Source: an uncultured Opitutia bacterium
GTDB lineage: Bacteria > Verrucomicrobiota > Verrucomicrobiia > Opitutales > Opitutaceae
Direction of reading: 5' to 3'
Assembly: GCA_903825285.1 (NCBI GenBank)
Contig: CAIJZY010000038.1
Span: 62,001-126,000 of the forward strand
Length of the DNA: 64,000 nt
Below are positions 24,257 to 32,934 of the stretch, in pieces (position 1 is the first letter of the stretch; each line of letters opens with the position of its first letter). Under the pieces are notes generated by a model that was given only the letters and a program-made list of their open reading frames with translations, did no database searches and was not told the origin of the DNA. The translations under genes and the position numbers were made by a program.

Positions 24257-25678
24257 ATGTCACATCCGGTCATCATTCAGGGCGGCATGGGGGTCGCGGT
24301 TTCCAACTGGAAGCTGGCGCGCGCGGTCTCGCGGCAGGGGGCGCTGGGCGTGGTGTCCGGCACCGCGCTGGCGAGCGTGCTCGCGCGGCGGCTGCAGGCG
24401 GGGGACCTCGCGGGCGAAATGCGCCGCGCCCTGTCCCATTTCCCGATCCCGGCGGTGGCGGAGCGCGTGCTCGCCCGGTTTTACGTGCCGGGCGGCAAAC
24501 CCGCGGCCGAGCCGTTCACGCTGACCGCGATGCCGAGCCTCCAGCCCGGGCCGGCCCTCACCGAGCTGACCGTCGCGGCAAACTTCGTCGAGGTCTTCCT
24601 CGCCAAGTCCGGCCATGACGGCGTGGTGGGCATCAACCTGCTCGAAAAGATCCAGCTGCCCACGCTGGCCTCGCTGTACGGCGCGATGCTGGCCGGCGTG
24701 GACTACGTGCTCATGGGCGCGGGCATCCCGCGCGCCATTCCCGGCGCGATGGACCGCCTCGCGGCGGGCGAGCCGGCCGAGCAGAAGCTCGAGGTCGCGG
24801 GCGCCGCGCCCGACCAGGACTTCTTCAGCCGGTTCGACCCGGCCGCCTTCTTCGGCGGCGGCGCCCCGCGCCTGAGCCGGCCGTTCTTCCTCGCGGTCGT
24901 GGCTTCCGCGACGCTGGCCATGACGCTGGCGCGCAAGTCCACCGGGCGCGTGGACGGCTTTGTGGTCGAGAGCGAGCTGGCCGGCGGGCACAACGCGCCG
25001 CCCCGCGGCGCGCTGACCCTGGACGCCCGCGGCGAGCCGATCTACGGCGTGCGTGACGTGCCGGACCTGGCCAAGATCCGCGAGCTCGGCCTGCCCTTCT
25101 GGCTCGCGGGCAGCCAGGCCCGCCCGGAAAAACTCACGGCGGCCCTGCAGCTCGGCGCCGCCGGCATCCAGGTCGGCACGGTGTTCGCGTTCTGCGACGA
25201 GTCCGGCATCGCGCCCGACCTCAAGCGCCGCGTGATCGCGGCCAGCCGCGCCGGCGCGGCCACCGTCTTCACGGATCCCGCCGCCTCGCCCACCGGGTTT
25301 CCCTTCAAGGTCGCGGAAATGTCCGGCACGATCTCCGACCCCGCCACCTACGCCGCGCGGGAAAAAATCTGCGACCTCGGCTACCTGCGCCAGCTCTACG
25401 TCACCGCCGACGGCACGGTCGGCTACCGCTGCGCCGGGGAGCCGGTGGAGTCCTTCCTGCGCAAGGGCGGAACCATCGAGGAAACCGTCGGCCGGAAATG
25501 TCTCTGCAACGGCCTGATGGCGACGGTGGAACTCGGGCAGCAGCGCGCCAGCGGACCGGAGCCGGCGCTGCTCACCGCGGGCAACGAGGTCGCCGAGCTC
25601 GCGCGCATCGTGCGCGCCGGCGAGGACCGCTACGGGGCGGAGGACGTCATCCGCTACCTGCGCGGCGCGGCGGCCTGA
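24257..25678 (+). CDS. Nitronate monooxygenase-like (2-nitropropane dioxygenase/FabK superfamily) flavoprotein
   Basis: 473-residue FMN-dependent TIM-barrel protein. It starts VIIQGGMGVAVSNWKLARAVS and continues with ALGVVSGTAL, ANFVEVFLAKSGHDGVVGINLLEK, VDYVLMGAGIPRAIPG, and the FMN-binding region QLGAAGIQVGTVFAFCDESG. The C-terminus holds a cysteine motif, GRKCLCNGLMATVEL, preceded by GYRCAGEPV, which is shared by a bacterial subgroup longer than classical nitronate monooxygenases. The substrate is not known; enoyl reductase-like roles (FabK/PfaD relatives) are possible. Convergent with the M28 peptidase, with only 3 bases between stop codons. Confidence 0.78.
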   Translation: MSHPVIIQGGMGVAVSNWKLARAVSRQGALGVVSGTALASVLARRLQAGDLAGEMRRALSHFPIPAVAERVLARFYVPGGKPAAEPFTLTAMPSLQPGPALTELTVAANFVEVFLAKSGHDGVVGINLLEKIQLPTLASLYGAMLAGVDYVLMGAGIPRAIPGAMDRLAAGEPAEQKLEVAGAAPDQDFFSRFDPAAFFGGGAPRLSRPFFLAVVASATLAMTLARKSTGRVDGFVVESELAGGHNAPPRGALTLDARGEPIYGVRDVPDLAKIRELGLPFWLAGSQARPEKLTAALQLGAAGIQVGTVFAFCDESGIAPDLKRRVIAASRAGAATVFTDPAASPTGFPFKVAEMSGTISDPATYAAREKICDLGYLRQLYVTADGTVGYRCAGEPVESFLRKGGTIEETVGRKCLCNGLMATVELGQQRASGPEPALLTAGNEVAELARIVRAGEDRYGAEDVIRYLRGAAA

Positions 25679-25681
25679 GCT

Positions 25682-26992
25682 TCAGCTGAAGCTCCACCCG
25701 CCGAAGAGATCCTCCCAGCACCGCGTCACCGCGGGCTGCTCGTGCTGCGGAATCCCCACTGGAAACGGCAGCCGCTCCGCCGCGGCCATGTCGGCCGCAA
25801 ACTCCGCCACGGCGTTCAGCGACGCCGCCATCACCTCGCCCGAGACGCGGCTGATATCGTCGTCGGGCCGATGGTGGAAAAACCGGCCGCTGGCACAATT
25901 CCACCGCATGAGCGTGAGCGCCGGCACGCCCGCGGCGACAAACGGAAAATGGTCCGCATACGGCAGCACCCCGGACTCGCGCCGCACCTGCTGGCCGTGG
26001 CGCCGGAAATATTCCGGCATCAGGGCATCCAGCTCCACCGGGCCGCTGCCCCAGAGCGTGTTCCAGCCCAGGAGCGAGCCGAAGCTGTCGAAATTAAACA
26101 GGCACCGGCCGTCCCGGGCCAGCTCCGCGCGATGGCGGCGCACGTACGCCGAGCTGCCGACCGAGAGCTGCTCCTCGGCGCCGAACGAAATGAGCCGGAT
26201 GGTCCGCCGCCGCGGCACCGGCGCCAGCACGCGGGCCAGCTCGATCAACCCGGCCGTGGCTGAGCCGTTGTCATCGGCGCCCACCGAGTCGGCCTGCGTG
26301 TCGTGATGCCCGCCGAGAAAAATAATGCCCGCCGCCGGGTCGCGGCCTGGCAGGTCGGCGATCACATTGGCCGACTCCGCCGGTCGCGGCCCGCCCACGA
26401 CGCGGAACCGGGCGCGGGTGGCGCCGCGCTCCCGCCAGCGCCATGCGTCGAGATATGCCACGTTCAGCGTCGGCACCGCGCCGCAGGCCTTCGCGTACAC
26501 CGGAAAAATCGCATCCGCCAGCGGCGACGCCCCGGGGTAGCGCACGTCCACCATCAGCACGCCCGCCGGGGCCGCCGCCACGAGCCGCCGGTAATTCTCG
26601 CGCGACTCGATGTGGCACCCGAGGTGCAGGACCACGCGGCCGCGCAGCAGCGGCGCCAGGTCGGCCTGCTGGTAGCCGGTGGGGCCGGCAAAGAACTCCA
26701 GCGGGGCCTCCACCCATTCGCCCGCGGTGCCCGGCGTGTTCGCGAACAGCGAGCAGCCCGCGTCGTGCCACGCGCCGTCATGGAACACCTGCAGCTGCTG
26801 CTCGCGCACGTCGCACCGCTGCACCGGGAACGCCTCGTGGTGCACCTTGGCGCCCTGCCGCTCGAATTCCGCGGCCACGTAGTCCGCCGCCTGGGCCTCG
26901 CCCGGGCTGCCCGCCAGCCGCACGCCGATCGTCTCGGTCAAATGCCGCAGGTGCCGAATAATTTCTGCCGGCTGGGTCTTCTGCATGCTCAT
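25682..26992 (-). CDS. M28 family zinc aminopeptidase/carboxypeptidase-like peptidase
   Basis: 436-residue co-catalytic zinc peptidase. Metal ligands are visible: His and Asp in FLGGHHDTQ, Asp in SVGADDNGSATAGLIELARVL, Glu pair in ISFGAEEQLSVGS, and a late His in LPYADHFPFVAAGVPAL. Between residues about 100 and 190 lies a protease-associated-type insert. There is no obvious signal peptide (MSMQKTQPAEI), so location is unclear. It likely trims peptides. Alone in orientation after the palindromic repeat, with pyc upstream on the same strand. Confidence 0.83.
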   Translation of the reverse strand: MSMQKTQPAEIIRHLRHLTETIGVRLAGSPGEAQAADYVAAEFERQGAKVHHEAFPVQRCDVREQQLQVFHDGAWHDAGCSLFANTPGTAGEWVEAPLEFFAGPTGYQQADLAPLLRGRVVLHLGCHIESRENYRRLVAAAPAGVLMVDVRYPGASPLADAIFPVYAKACGAVPTLNVAYLDAWRWRERGATRARFRVVGGPRPAESANVIADLPGRDPAAGIIFLGGHHDTQADSVGADDNGSATAGLIELARVLAPVPRRRTIRLISFGAEEQLSVGSSAYVRRHRAELARDGRCLFNFDSFGSLLGWNTLWGSGPVELDALMPEYFRRHGQQVRRESGVLPYADHFPFVAAGVPALTLMRWNCASGRFFHHRPDDDISRVSGEVMAASLNAVAEFAADMAAAERLPFPVGIPQHEQPAVTRCWEDLFGGWSFS

Positions 26993-27007
26993 GGGAGAAC
27001 TGCTGGG

Positions 27008-27086
27008 TTAACCCCGAAGGTCACGAAGCACACGAAGATTTCACCCGGCAAGCGGTCGTGCTTCGCGTTCTTCGTGGTGAAAATCC
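27008..27086. repeat. Inverted repeat, ACCACGAAG family, copy 2
   Basis: Left arm 27008-27041 (CCCCGAAGGTCACGAAGCACACGAAG) and right arm from about 27057 to 27086 (CGTGCTTCGCGTTCTTCGTGG) are imperfect inverted copies, separated by only about 15 bases. The CGAAG-rich unit is the same as in 7498-7657. It fills the gap between pyc and the M28 peptidase gene and overlaps the pyc stop region. Confidence 0.65.
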
Positions 27087-30000
27087 TAGCTCGCGGGCCG
27101 GAGCTTCACGATGAGGTCCTTCGCCTCGACGGTGTCGCCCACGGCGGCGTGCAGCTCGGCGATGACGCCGTCGGCCGGCGCGTAGATGGTGGTCTGCATC
27201 TTCATCGCCTCCATCATGAAGAGCTTGTCGCCCTTCGCGACCTTGGCGCCGACCGAGGCCGAGAGGACCACGATGAGGCCGGGGATCGGGGCGGCCACCT
27301 GCAGCGGGTCGGTCAACTCGCCCTTCGGGCGCGCCTTGGTGGTCGCCGTGACGCTCTTGTCCGCGACCTGCACCTCGCGCGTGATGCCGTTCAGCTCGTA
27401 CGTCACCATGCGGCGGCCGTCCTTGTCGACGTCGCCGATGTTGACGAGGCGGATGATCAGCACCTTGCCCTCCTCGATCTCGACGGAGATCTCCTCGCGC
27501 AGCCGGAGGCCGTAGAAGAACGCCGGGGTCGGCAGCACGCTCACGTCGCCGAAGTCCCGCTGGTGCTTCGCGAAGTCGGCGAACACCTGCGGGTACATGA
27601 GGTGGGAATAGAACTCGTCCTCGCTCGGCTCGCGGCGGAGCTTCTCGGCCAGCGCCTTCCGGAGTCCGGCCAGCTCGGCCGGCGCCGACTTCGGCTCGGC
27701 CGCGGTCGGGGCGGTTTTCTTCCGGGCGCGCCGCCGCTCGGCGGCGACCGCCGCCAGGTACCGGGCCTGCGCCTCCTTGAATTTCTTCTCGCCGAGGACG
27801 GCGCGCCACATGGCGACGGGCCAGCCGCCGTCCGGCCAGCCGAGGCCGCCGGTGAGCATGTCGATCACGCTCTCGGGGAACGGCGTGGCGCCGGGCTCGA
27901 GGTTGACCACGTCGGCGGGACGGATGCCGCGCGCGAAGAGGAACAGCGCCATGTCGCCAACGACCTTGGACGAGGGCGTGACCTTCACGATGTCGCCAAA
28001 GAGCTGGTTCACCTCGGCATAGGTGCGGGCGATCTCCGGCCAGCGGTGCGTCACGCCCATCGAGGCGGCCTGCTCCTTGAGGTTGGTGTACTGCCCGCCG
28101 GGCATCTCGTGGAGATAGACCTCCGCGCTGCCGGTCCGGGGCGCGGTGTCGAACGGCCGGTAGTACTCCCGCACGCCCTCCCAGTAGTCGGAGAACTTGT
28201 TCAGCGCGTCGAGGTCGAGGCCGGTGTCGCGCGGCGTGTGCTGCAGCGCGGCGACCACGCTGTTGAGGTTGGGCTGCGCGGTGCTGCCGGACATCGATGC
28301 GACGGCGAGGTCCACGACGTCCACGCCCGCGTCGGCGGCCCGCAGGACGGAGGCGGCGGCGACGCCGCTCGTGTCGTGCGTGTGGAAATGGATCGGCAGG
28401 TCGATCTCCTCCTTGAGCGCCTTCACCAGCCGGTGGGCGGCGTAGGGCCGGCAGAGCCCGGCCATGTCCTTGATCGCGAGGACGTGCGCGCCCATCCGCT
28501 CCAGCTCGCGGGCCAGCTTCACATAGTACTTCAGCGTGAACTTGTCGCGGCGGTCGTCGAGGATGTCGCCCGAGTAGCACAGCGCGGCCTCGCACACCGC
28601 GTGGGTGTCGTGCACCGCCTCCATCGCGACGCGGAGGTTCGGCAGGTAGTTCAGCGAGTCGAAGATCCGGAAGATATCCATGCCGCTCGCGGCGGCGTGG
28701 CGCACGAAGCCCGCGACGACCGCGTCGGGATAGTTGGTGTAGCCCACGGCGTTCGCGCCGCGCAGGAGCATCTGGAAGCAGATGTTCGGCACGCGGGCCC
28801 GGAGGTGGCGCAGGCGCTCCCAGGGGTCCTCGTTGAGGAAGCGCATGGCGGTGTCGAACGTCGCCCCGCCCCACATCTCCAGCGAGTACAGCTCGGGCGC
28901 GCGGCGCGCGATCCAGCCGGCGCAGGCCAGCAGGTCGTAGCTGCGGACGCGGGTCGCCATCAGCGACTGGTGGGCGTCGCGGAACGTGGTGTCGGTGACC
29001 AGCAGCCGCTTCTGCTCGCGCGTCCAGGCGGCGAACTTCTTCGCGCCCAGCTCGAGCAGCCGGTCGCGCGAGCCCGGGGGGGGCGCGCTGCGGTCGTCCT
29101 GGCCGGGCACCGTCACGGTGGGCAGCGGCTTGGCGGGACGGTAGCCCTTGGCGTGGGGGTTGCCGTTGACGACGACGTTGCCGAGGAAGTTCAGCAGCTT
29201 CGTCGCGCGGTCGCGGCGCGGCTTGAAGGCGAACAGCTCCGGCGACGTGTCGATCAGCGTGGTCGTCGCCTGGCCCGAGCGGAACAGCGGGTGCGCGATG
29301 ACATTCTCGAGGAAGGGGATGTTCGTCTTGACGCCGCGGATGCGGAACTCGCTCAGCACGCGGCGCGCGCGGTTCAGCGCGATCTCGTAGCTCTGGCCGC
29401 TGGTGATGACCTTCACGAGCATCGAGTCGTAGAACGGCGTGATGACGGCTCCGGCGTAGCCCATGCCGCCGTCGAGGCGCACGCCGAACCCGCCGGGCGA
29501 GCGGTAGGCGAGGATGCGGCCGTAGTCGGGCACGAACTTGTTCTCGGGGTCCTCCGTCGTGATGCGGCACTGGATGGCGTAGCCGTGGCAGGGCACGTCG
29601 GCCTGCGCCGGCATGCCGACCTCGGGCGAGTGCAGCGCGTGGCCCTGGGCGATGAGGAGCTGGGCGCGGACGAGGTCGAGGCCGGTGACGACCTCGGTCA
29701 CGGTGTGCTCGACCTGGATGCGCGGGTTCATCTCGATGAAGAACCACTCGTGGCGGTCGAGGTCGTAGAGGAATTCAATCGTGCCGGCGTTGTCGTAGCG
29801 CACTTCGCCCGCGATGCGCGCGGCGGCGGCGCAGAGCTCGGCGATCACGGGCCGGGGCAGGCCGAAGCTGGGGGCGACCTCGACGACCTTCTGGTGGCGC
29901 CGCTGCACGGAGCAGTCGCGCTCGTGGAGGTGGATGACGTTGCCGTGCTTGTCCCCGAGCACCTGCACCTCGATGTGCTTGGCGTTCGCGATGTACTTTT

Positions 30001-30643
30001 CGAGGAAGACGGCGGGGTTGCCGAACGCGCGCTCGGCCTCGGCCTGGGCCTCGTCGAGCAGCGCGCTCAGGTCGCCGGCCTTGTGCACGACGCGCATGCC
30101 GCGGCCGCCGCCGCCGAACGCGGCCTTGATGATGAGGGGAAAGCCGATCTCCTTCGCGATCTTGAGCGCCGCGGCGCGGTCGGTGACCGGCTCCTCGGTG
30201 CCGGGCAGCACGGGCACGCGGAGCTTCTTGGCCAGCGCCCGGGCCGCGGTCTTGTCGCCCATCATCTCCAGCAGCTCGGGCCGGGGCCCGACCCAGATGA
30301 TGCCGGCGGCCTCGCAGGCGCGCGCGAAGGCGGCGTTTTCCGAGAGGAAACCATAGCCGGGATGGATCGCCTGCACGCCCTTCTCCTTCGCGACCCCGAC
30401 GATGCTCTCGATGTCGAGGTACGCCGCCACCGGGCCCTTGCCATGGCCGATCTGGTAAGCCTCGTCGGCCTTGTAGCGGTGAATGCAGAAGCGGTCCTCC
30501 TCGGCGTAGACCGCCACGGTGCGGAGCCCGAGCTCGGTGCCGGCGCGGAAGATCCGGACCGCGATCTCGCCGCGGTTGGCCGCCATCAGCTTCTGCAGGG
30601 GACGAATTTCCGGAGTGGCGGGGCGGGAGGTGGGGGAAGTCAC
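27086..30643 (-). CDS. pyc: Pyruvate carboxylase
   Basis: Biotin enzyme that turns pyruvate and bicarbonate into oxaloacetate, refilling the TCA cycle. The 1185 residues hold, in order: biotin carboxylase (MAANRGEIAVRIFRAGTEL; AFGGGGRGMRVV; EMNPRIQVEHTVTE), carboxyltransferase (TDTTFRDAHQSLMATRVR; MWGGATFDTAMRFL; HFHTHDTSG), and a C-terminal biotinyl domain with MMEAMKMQTT, the lysine near residue 1148. A linker with Lys/Ala/Pro (ARKKTAPTAAEPKSAP) precedes the last third. I chose the GTG at 30643 because the ATG at 30587 would remove the first beta-strand (KLMAANRG) of the ATP-grasp region. Single-chain alpha4 type. Confidence 0.93.
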   Translation of the reverse strand: MTSPTSRPATPEIRPLQKLMAANRGEIAVRIFRAGTELGLRTVAVYAEEDRFCIHRYKADEAYQIGHGKGPVAAYLDIESIVGVAKEKGVQAIHPGYGFLSENAAFARACEAAGIIWVGPRPELLEMMGDKTAARALAKKLRVPVLPGTEEPVTDRAAALKIAKEIGFPLIIKAAFGGGGRGMRVVHKAGDLSALLDEAQAEAERAFGNPAVFLEKYIANAKHIEVQVLGDKHGNVIHLHERDCSVQRRHQKVVEVAPSFGLPRPVIAELCAAAARIAGEVRYDNAGTIEFLYDLDRHEWFFIEMNPRIQVEHTVTEVVTGLDLVRAQLLIAQGHALHSPEVGMPAQADVPCHGYAIQCRITTEDPENKFVPDYGRILAYRSPGGFGVRLDGGMGYAGAVITPFYDSMLVKVITSGQSYEIALNRARRVLSEFRIRGVKTNIPFLENVIAHPLFRSGQATTTLIDTSPELFAFKPRRDRATKLLNFLGNVVVNGNPHAKGYRPAKPLPTVTVPGQDDRSAPPPGSRDRLLELGAKKFAAWTREQKRLLVTDTTFRDAHQSLMATRVRSYDLLACAGWIARRAPELYSLEMWGGATFDTAMRFLNEDPWERLRHLRARVPNICFQMLLRGANAVGYTNYPDAVVAGFVRHAAASGMDIFRIFDSLNYLPNLRVAMEAVHDTHAVCEAALCYSGDILDDRRDKFTLKYYVKLARELERMGAHVLAIKDMAGLCRPYAAHRLVKALKEEIDLPIHFHTHDTSGVAAASVLRAADAGVDVVDLAVASMSGSTAQPNLNSVVAALQHTPRDTGLDLDALNKFSDYWEGVREYYRPFDTAPRTGSAEVYLHEMPGGQYTNLKEQAASMGVTHRWPEIARTYAEVNQLFGDIVKVTPSSKVVGDMALFLFARGIRPADVVNLEPGATPFPESVIDMLTGGLGWPDGGWPVAMWRAVLGEKKFKEAQARYLAAVAAERRRARKKTAPTAAEPKSAPAELAGLRKALAEKLRREPSEDEFYSHLMYPQVFADFAKHQRDFGDVSVLPTPAFFYGLRLREEISVEIEEGKVLIIRLVNIGDVDKDGRRMVTYELNGITREVQVADKSVTATTKARPKGELTDPLQVAAPIPGLIVVLSASVGAKVAKGDKLFMMEAMKMQTTIYAPADGVIAELHAAVGDTVEAKDLIVKLRPAS

Positions 30644-30710
30644 GGCAGGGATATCGAGGTTCGCTTGTAGGGTGCGGGACGGGCCCCGCCAAGGAGAACC
30701 GTGAGATAAT

Positions 30711-31025
30711 TCATTCGGCCGGGGCGGGCCGGGCCCGCTCCCCCTCGCAGGCCGGCGAGCCGCGGGCCAGGTCCCGGCAGACCTGCGGCCGCCGGTCGTA
30801 GACCGTGCAGAAGAACTCCGCGCCGCCATCCGGAGCCGCGCGGATCTCCAGCGCGGCGCAGCTCCCGGCCTTCATCCGCATGAACGCGCGGTTCCCAAGG
30901 AAGTGCGCCAGCCGAGGCGCGTCCACGCCGAGCCGCGACCAATCGTCGCCGGTCACGCGCACGAATGCCGTGGCGGGAGAGCGGCAGCAGGCGCCGCAGC
31001 GCAGGCATTCCGGGGGCGGGTTCAC
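30711..31025 (-). CDS. YkgJ-family cysteine-cluster protein
   Basis: Small protein of 104 residues with the CxxCxxCC cluster (CLRCGACC at the N-terminus) and two or three further cysteines (GSCAALE, EFFCTVYDRRPQVC, SPACEG), the pattern of the YkgJ/UPF0153 zinc- or iron-chelating family, whose role is unknown. It starts with GTG at 31025 because the conserved cysteine motif follows after six residues and no ATG is available. It lies 67 bases before pyc and is divergent from the haem-domain gene. Confidence 0.75.
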   Translation of the reverse strand: MNPPPECLRCGACCRSPATAFVRVTGDDWSRLGVDAPRLAHFLGNRAFMRMKAGSCAALEIRAAPDGGAEFFCTVYDRRPQVCRDLARGSPACEGERARPAPAE

Positions 31026-31139
31026 GGGAGGGGCGGGCCGCGGTATCTTGCCGCCGCCGGGGCCGGGGCGCAATAGGACGGCCGCAAAAAGAAATTGCCG
31101 CGGCTGCGCGCCGGACTGACAACCCGTTGCTCCACCCTG

Positions 31140-31601
31140 ATGAAAATCAAGCTCCTGCTCGCCCTCGCCGCCCTGCTGCTCGTGATCCAGGTCTTCCGGC
31201 CCGCCAAGAACCTGGCCGCCGCGGAGCCCTTCACCGGGCCGAACGAGATCACGGTGCTGCACCCAGCCTCGCCCGAGGTGAAGCAGATCCTCGCGGTGGC
31301 CTGCTACGATTGTCATTCGAACCGCACGCGCTACCCGTGGTACGCGGAGGTGCAGCCGGTCAGCTGGTGGCTCGCAAATCACATCCGGGACGGCAAGCGG
31401 CACCTGAATTTCTCCGAGTTCGGCACCTACAACGCCAAGCGCCAGGCCAAGAAGCTCGACGAGATCGTGGACGAGGTGAAGGACCACGGCATGCCGCTGT
31501 CCTCCTACACGCTGGTGCACGCCGACGCCCGCCTGACCGAGGCGCAGATCGCGGCGCTGTGCCGCTGGGTGGAGTCGGCCCAGGCCCCGAAGTCCAAGTA
31601 G
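31140..31601 (+). CDS. Haem-binding domain protein (c-type, CxxCH)
   Basis: 153-residue exported protein. An N-terminal hydrophobic segment (MKIKLLLALAALLLVIQVF) should act as signal anchor. The motif CYDCHSN near residue 58 is a single covalent haem c site, followed by RYPWYAEVQPVSWWLANHI, the signature of the small Haem_bd domain (PF14376-like) found in Bacteroidota, Planctomycetota and Verrucomicrobiota. It is likely an electron-transfer or haem-carrying periplasmic protein; a partner is not visible. Start is ATG at 31140. Confidence 0.85.
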   Translation: MKIKLLLALAALLLVIQVFRPAKNLAAAEPFTGPNEITVLHPASPEVKQILAVACYDCHSNRTRYPWYAEVQPVSWWLANHIRDGKRHLNFSEFGTYNAKRQAKKLDEIVDEVKDHGMPLSSYTLVHADARLTEAQIAALCRWVESAQAPKSK

Positions 31602-31608
31602 GTCACCT

Positions 31609-31685
31609 TGTAGGGCGGGGTCGCTGACCCCGCCTAACTTCGGCGTTCGAACCAAACAAGGCGGGATCGGCGACCCCGCCCTACA
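31609..31685. repeat. Inverted repeat pair, GTAGGGCGGGGTC family
   Basis: Arms 31609-31634 and 31660-31685 are inverted copies matching at 24 of 26 positions. Each arm also contains an internal GGCGGGG...CCCCGCC self-complementarity, so a complex hairpin can form. It lies in the gap between the haem-domain gene and the Gfo/Idh/MocA gene. A weak solo relative may be present near 30668-30696. No run of T follows, so a terminator role is unproven. Confidence 0.7.
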
Positions 31686-31728
31686 TTTCGCGTTACACCC
31701 CGGGTGTGATCCGGCATGCTGGCGGTTC

Positions 31729-32802
31729 ATGAGTGCCTCCGAACTCCGCTACGCGGTCATCGGAATGGGCGGCGTCGCCCATTTTCACCTGAATCAGATT
31801 TCCGTGCTGCCCGGCGTGGCCGTCGTCGGACTCTGCGACCCCACCGACCCCAAGGGTTGGCGCGTGCCCGCGGCACAGGCCGGCGTGCCGCGGTTCCAGG
31901 ATGCGGAAAAGATGCTCCGGGAAACCAAGCCGGACCTGGTCTCGATCTGCACGCCGAACAAGTTTCACCACGCCCTGACGCTGCTCGCGCTCCGGCACGG
32001 GGCCCACGTCGCCTGCGAGAAGCCGATGGCCATGACCGTGGCCGAGGCCGAGGCGATGGAGGCCGCGCGCGCCGCCGCGGGCCGGCTGGGCGGCATCAAT
32101 TTTTCCTATCGCAACAACGCCGCCTTCCGCTTCGCGCGCGAGCTGATCGCCGCCGGCGAGCTGGGCCGGGTCCTGCGCGTGAACACGGTCTACCTGCAGA
32201 GCTTCCTTGGCGCTGAGGCCACGCCCTATTCGTGGCGCAATGACCTCACGCTTGCCGGCTTCGGCGCGCTGGGCGACCTCGGCGTGCACATGATCGACGG
32301 CGTGCGGTTTGTCACGGGCCTCGACTACCAGCGGGTGGTCGGACTGGCGCAGACGCTGATACCGGAAAAGACCGACGCGACCGGCGGGCGCCACCCGGTC
32401 ACCACCGACACCAACGCCGCGTTTCTCGCCGAGCTGACCGGGGGTGTCGTCGGGGTGTTCGAGACCACGCAGGTCGCCCCGGGCTACGGGAATTTTTTCC
32501 GGATCGAGGTTTCCGGCGAGCGCGGGACGCTGGCGGTGCATTCGGATCATCCCGAGGAAATCTGGCTCCGGGCGGGCGCGACCCTGACCCGCTACGCGAC
32601 CTGGCACACGGACCTGCCGCTGCAGCGCCTGCCCACGGATTTCGTCAGCCGCGGCACCCCGCCCTCTCCGGGCGCCATCGTGCCCGCCATCCGCGGTGAA
32701 AAGATTGATTTCCCGACTTTTGCCGACGGCCTCAAGGCGCAGCGTGTGCTCGGCGCCCTCCTCGACTCCATGAAGTCGGGGTCATGGCAGCGGCTGGGTT
32801 AG
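31729..32802 (+). CDS. Gfo/Idh/MocA family oxidoreductase
   Basis: 357-residue NAD(P)-dependent sugar or inositol oxidoreductase. The N-terminal Rossmann fold starts YAVIGMGGVAHFHLNQI; the family motif CEKPMAMTVAEAEAM (catalytic Lys in EKP) follows near residue 98, then GDLGVHMIDGVRFVTG, containing the D/H of the active site. The C-terminal half is the mixed alpha/beta domain. The substrate is not inferable. It stands alone after a palindromic repeat and is followed by an intrinsic-terminator-like hairpin. No signal peptide is seen. Confidence 0.85.
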   Translation: MSASELRYAVIGMGGVAHFHLNQISVLPGVAVVGLCDPTDPKGWRVPAAQAGVPRFQDAEKMLRETKPDLVSICTPNKFHHALTLLALRHGAHVACEKPMAMTVAEAEAMEAARAAAGRLGGINFSYRNNAAFRFARELIAAGELGRVLRVNTVYLQSFLGAEATPYSWRNDLTLAGFGALGDLGVHMIDGVRFVTGLDYQRVVGLAQTLIPEKTDATGGRHPVTTDTNAAFLAELTGGVVGVFETTQVAPGYGNFFRIEVSGERGTLAVHSDHPEEIWLRAGATLTRYATWHTDLPLQRLPTDFVSRGTPPSPGAIVPAIRGEKIDFPTFADGLKAQRVLGALLDSMKSGSWQRLG

Positions 32803-32844
32803 GCGGTCCGGCGCGACGACGGCGCGGGTTTTCCGGTTACAGGC

Positions 32845-32868
32845 CGGCGCGAAATTGCGCGTTTTTTC
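32845..32868 (+). terminator. Possible intrinsic terminator of the Gfo/Idh/MocA gene
   Basis: A short GC-rich stem (GCGC, loop GAAATT, GCGC) followed by GTTTTTTCC, 43 bases after the stop codon. The T-run is unusual for this GC-rich sequence, which supports the call, but the stem is only 4-5 bp. Confidence 0.45.
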
Positions 32869-32934
32869 CGGTGCGTGGATTGAAACGGTCCGGCCCTGGC
32901 CGCGTCATCCTGCCTACTACCCATCCCACGCGCC

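Noticed and set aside
26303-30670. 1455-codon open frame on the plus strand opposite pyruvate carboxylase
   Set aside because: Antisense shadow of a GC-rich gene; the translation is rich in Arg, His and Ala without any domain, while the minus strand has clear pyruvate carboxylase motifs from end to end.
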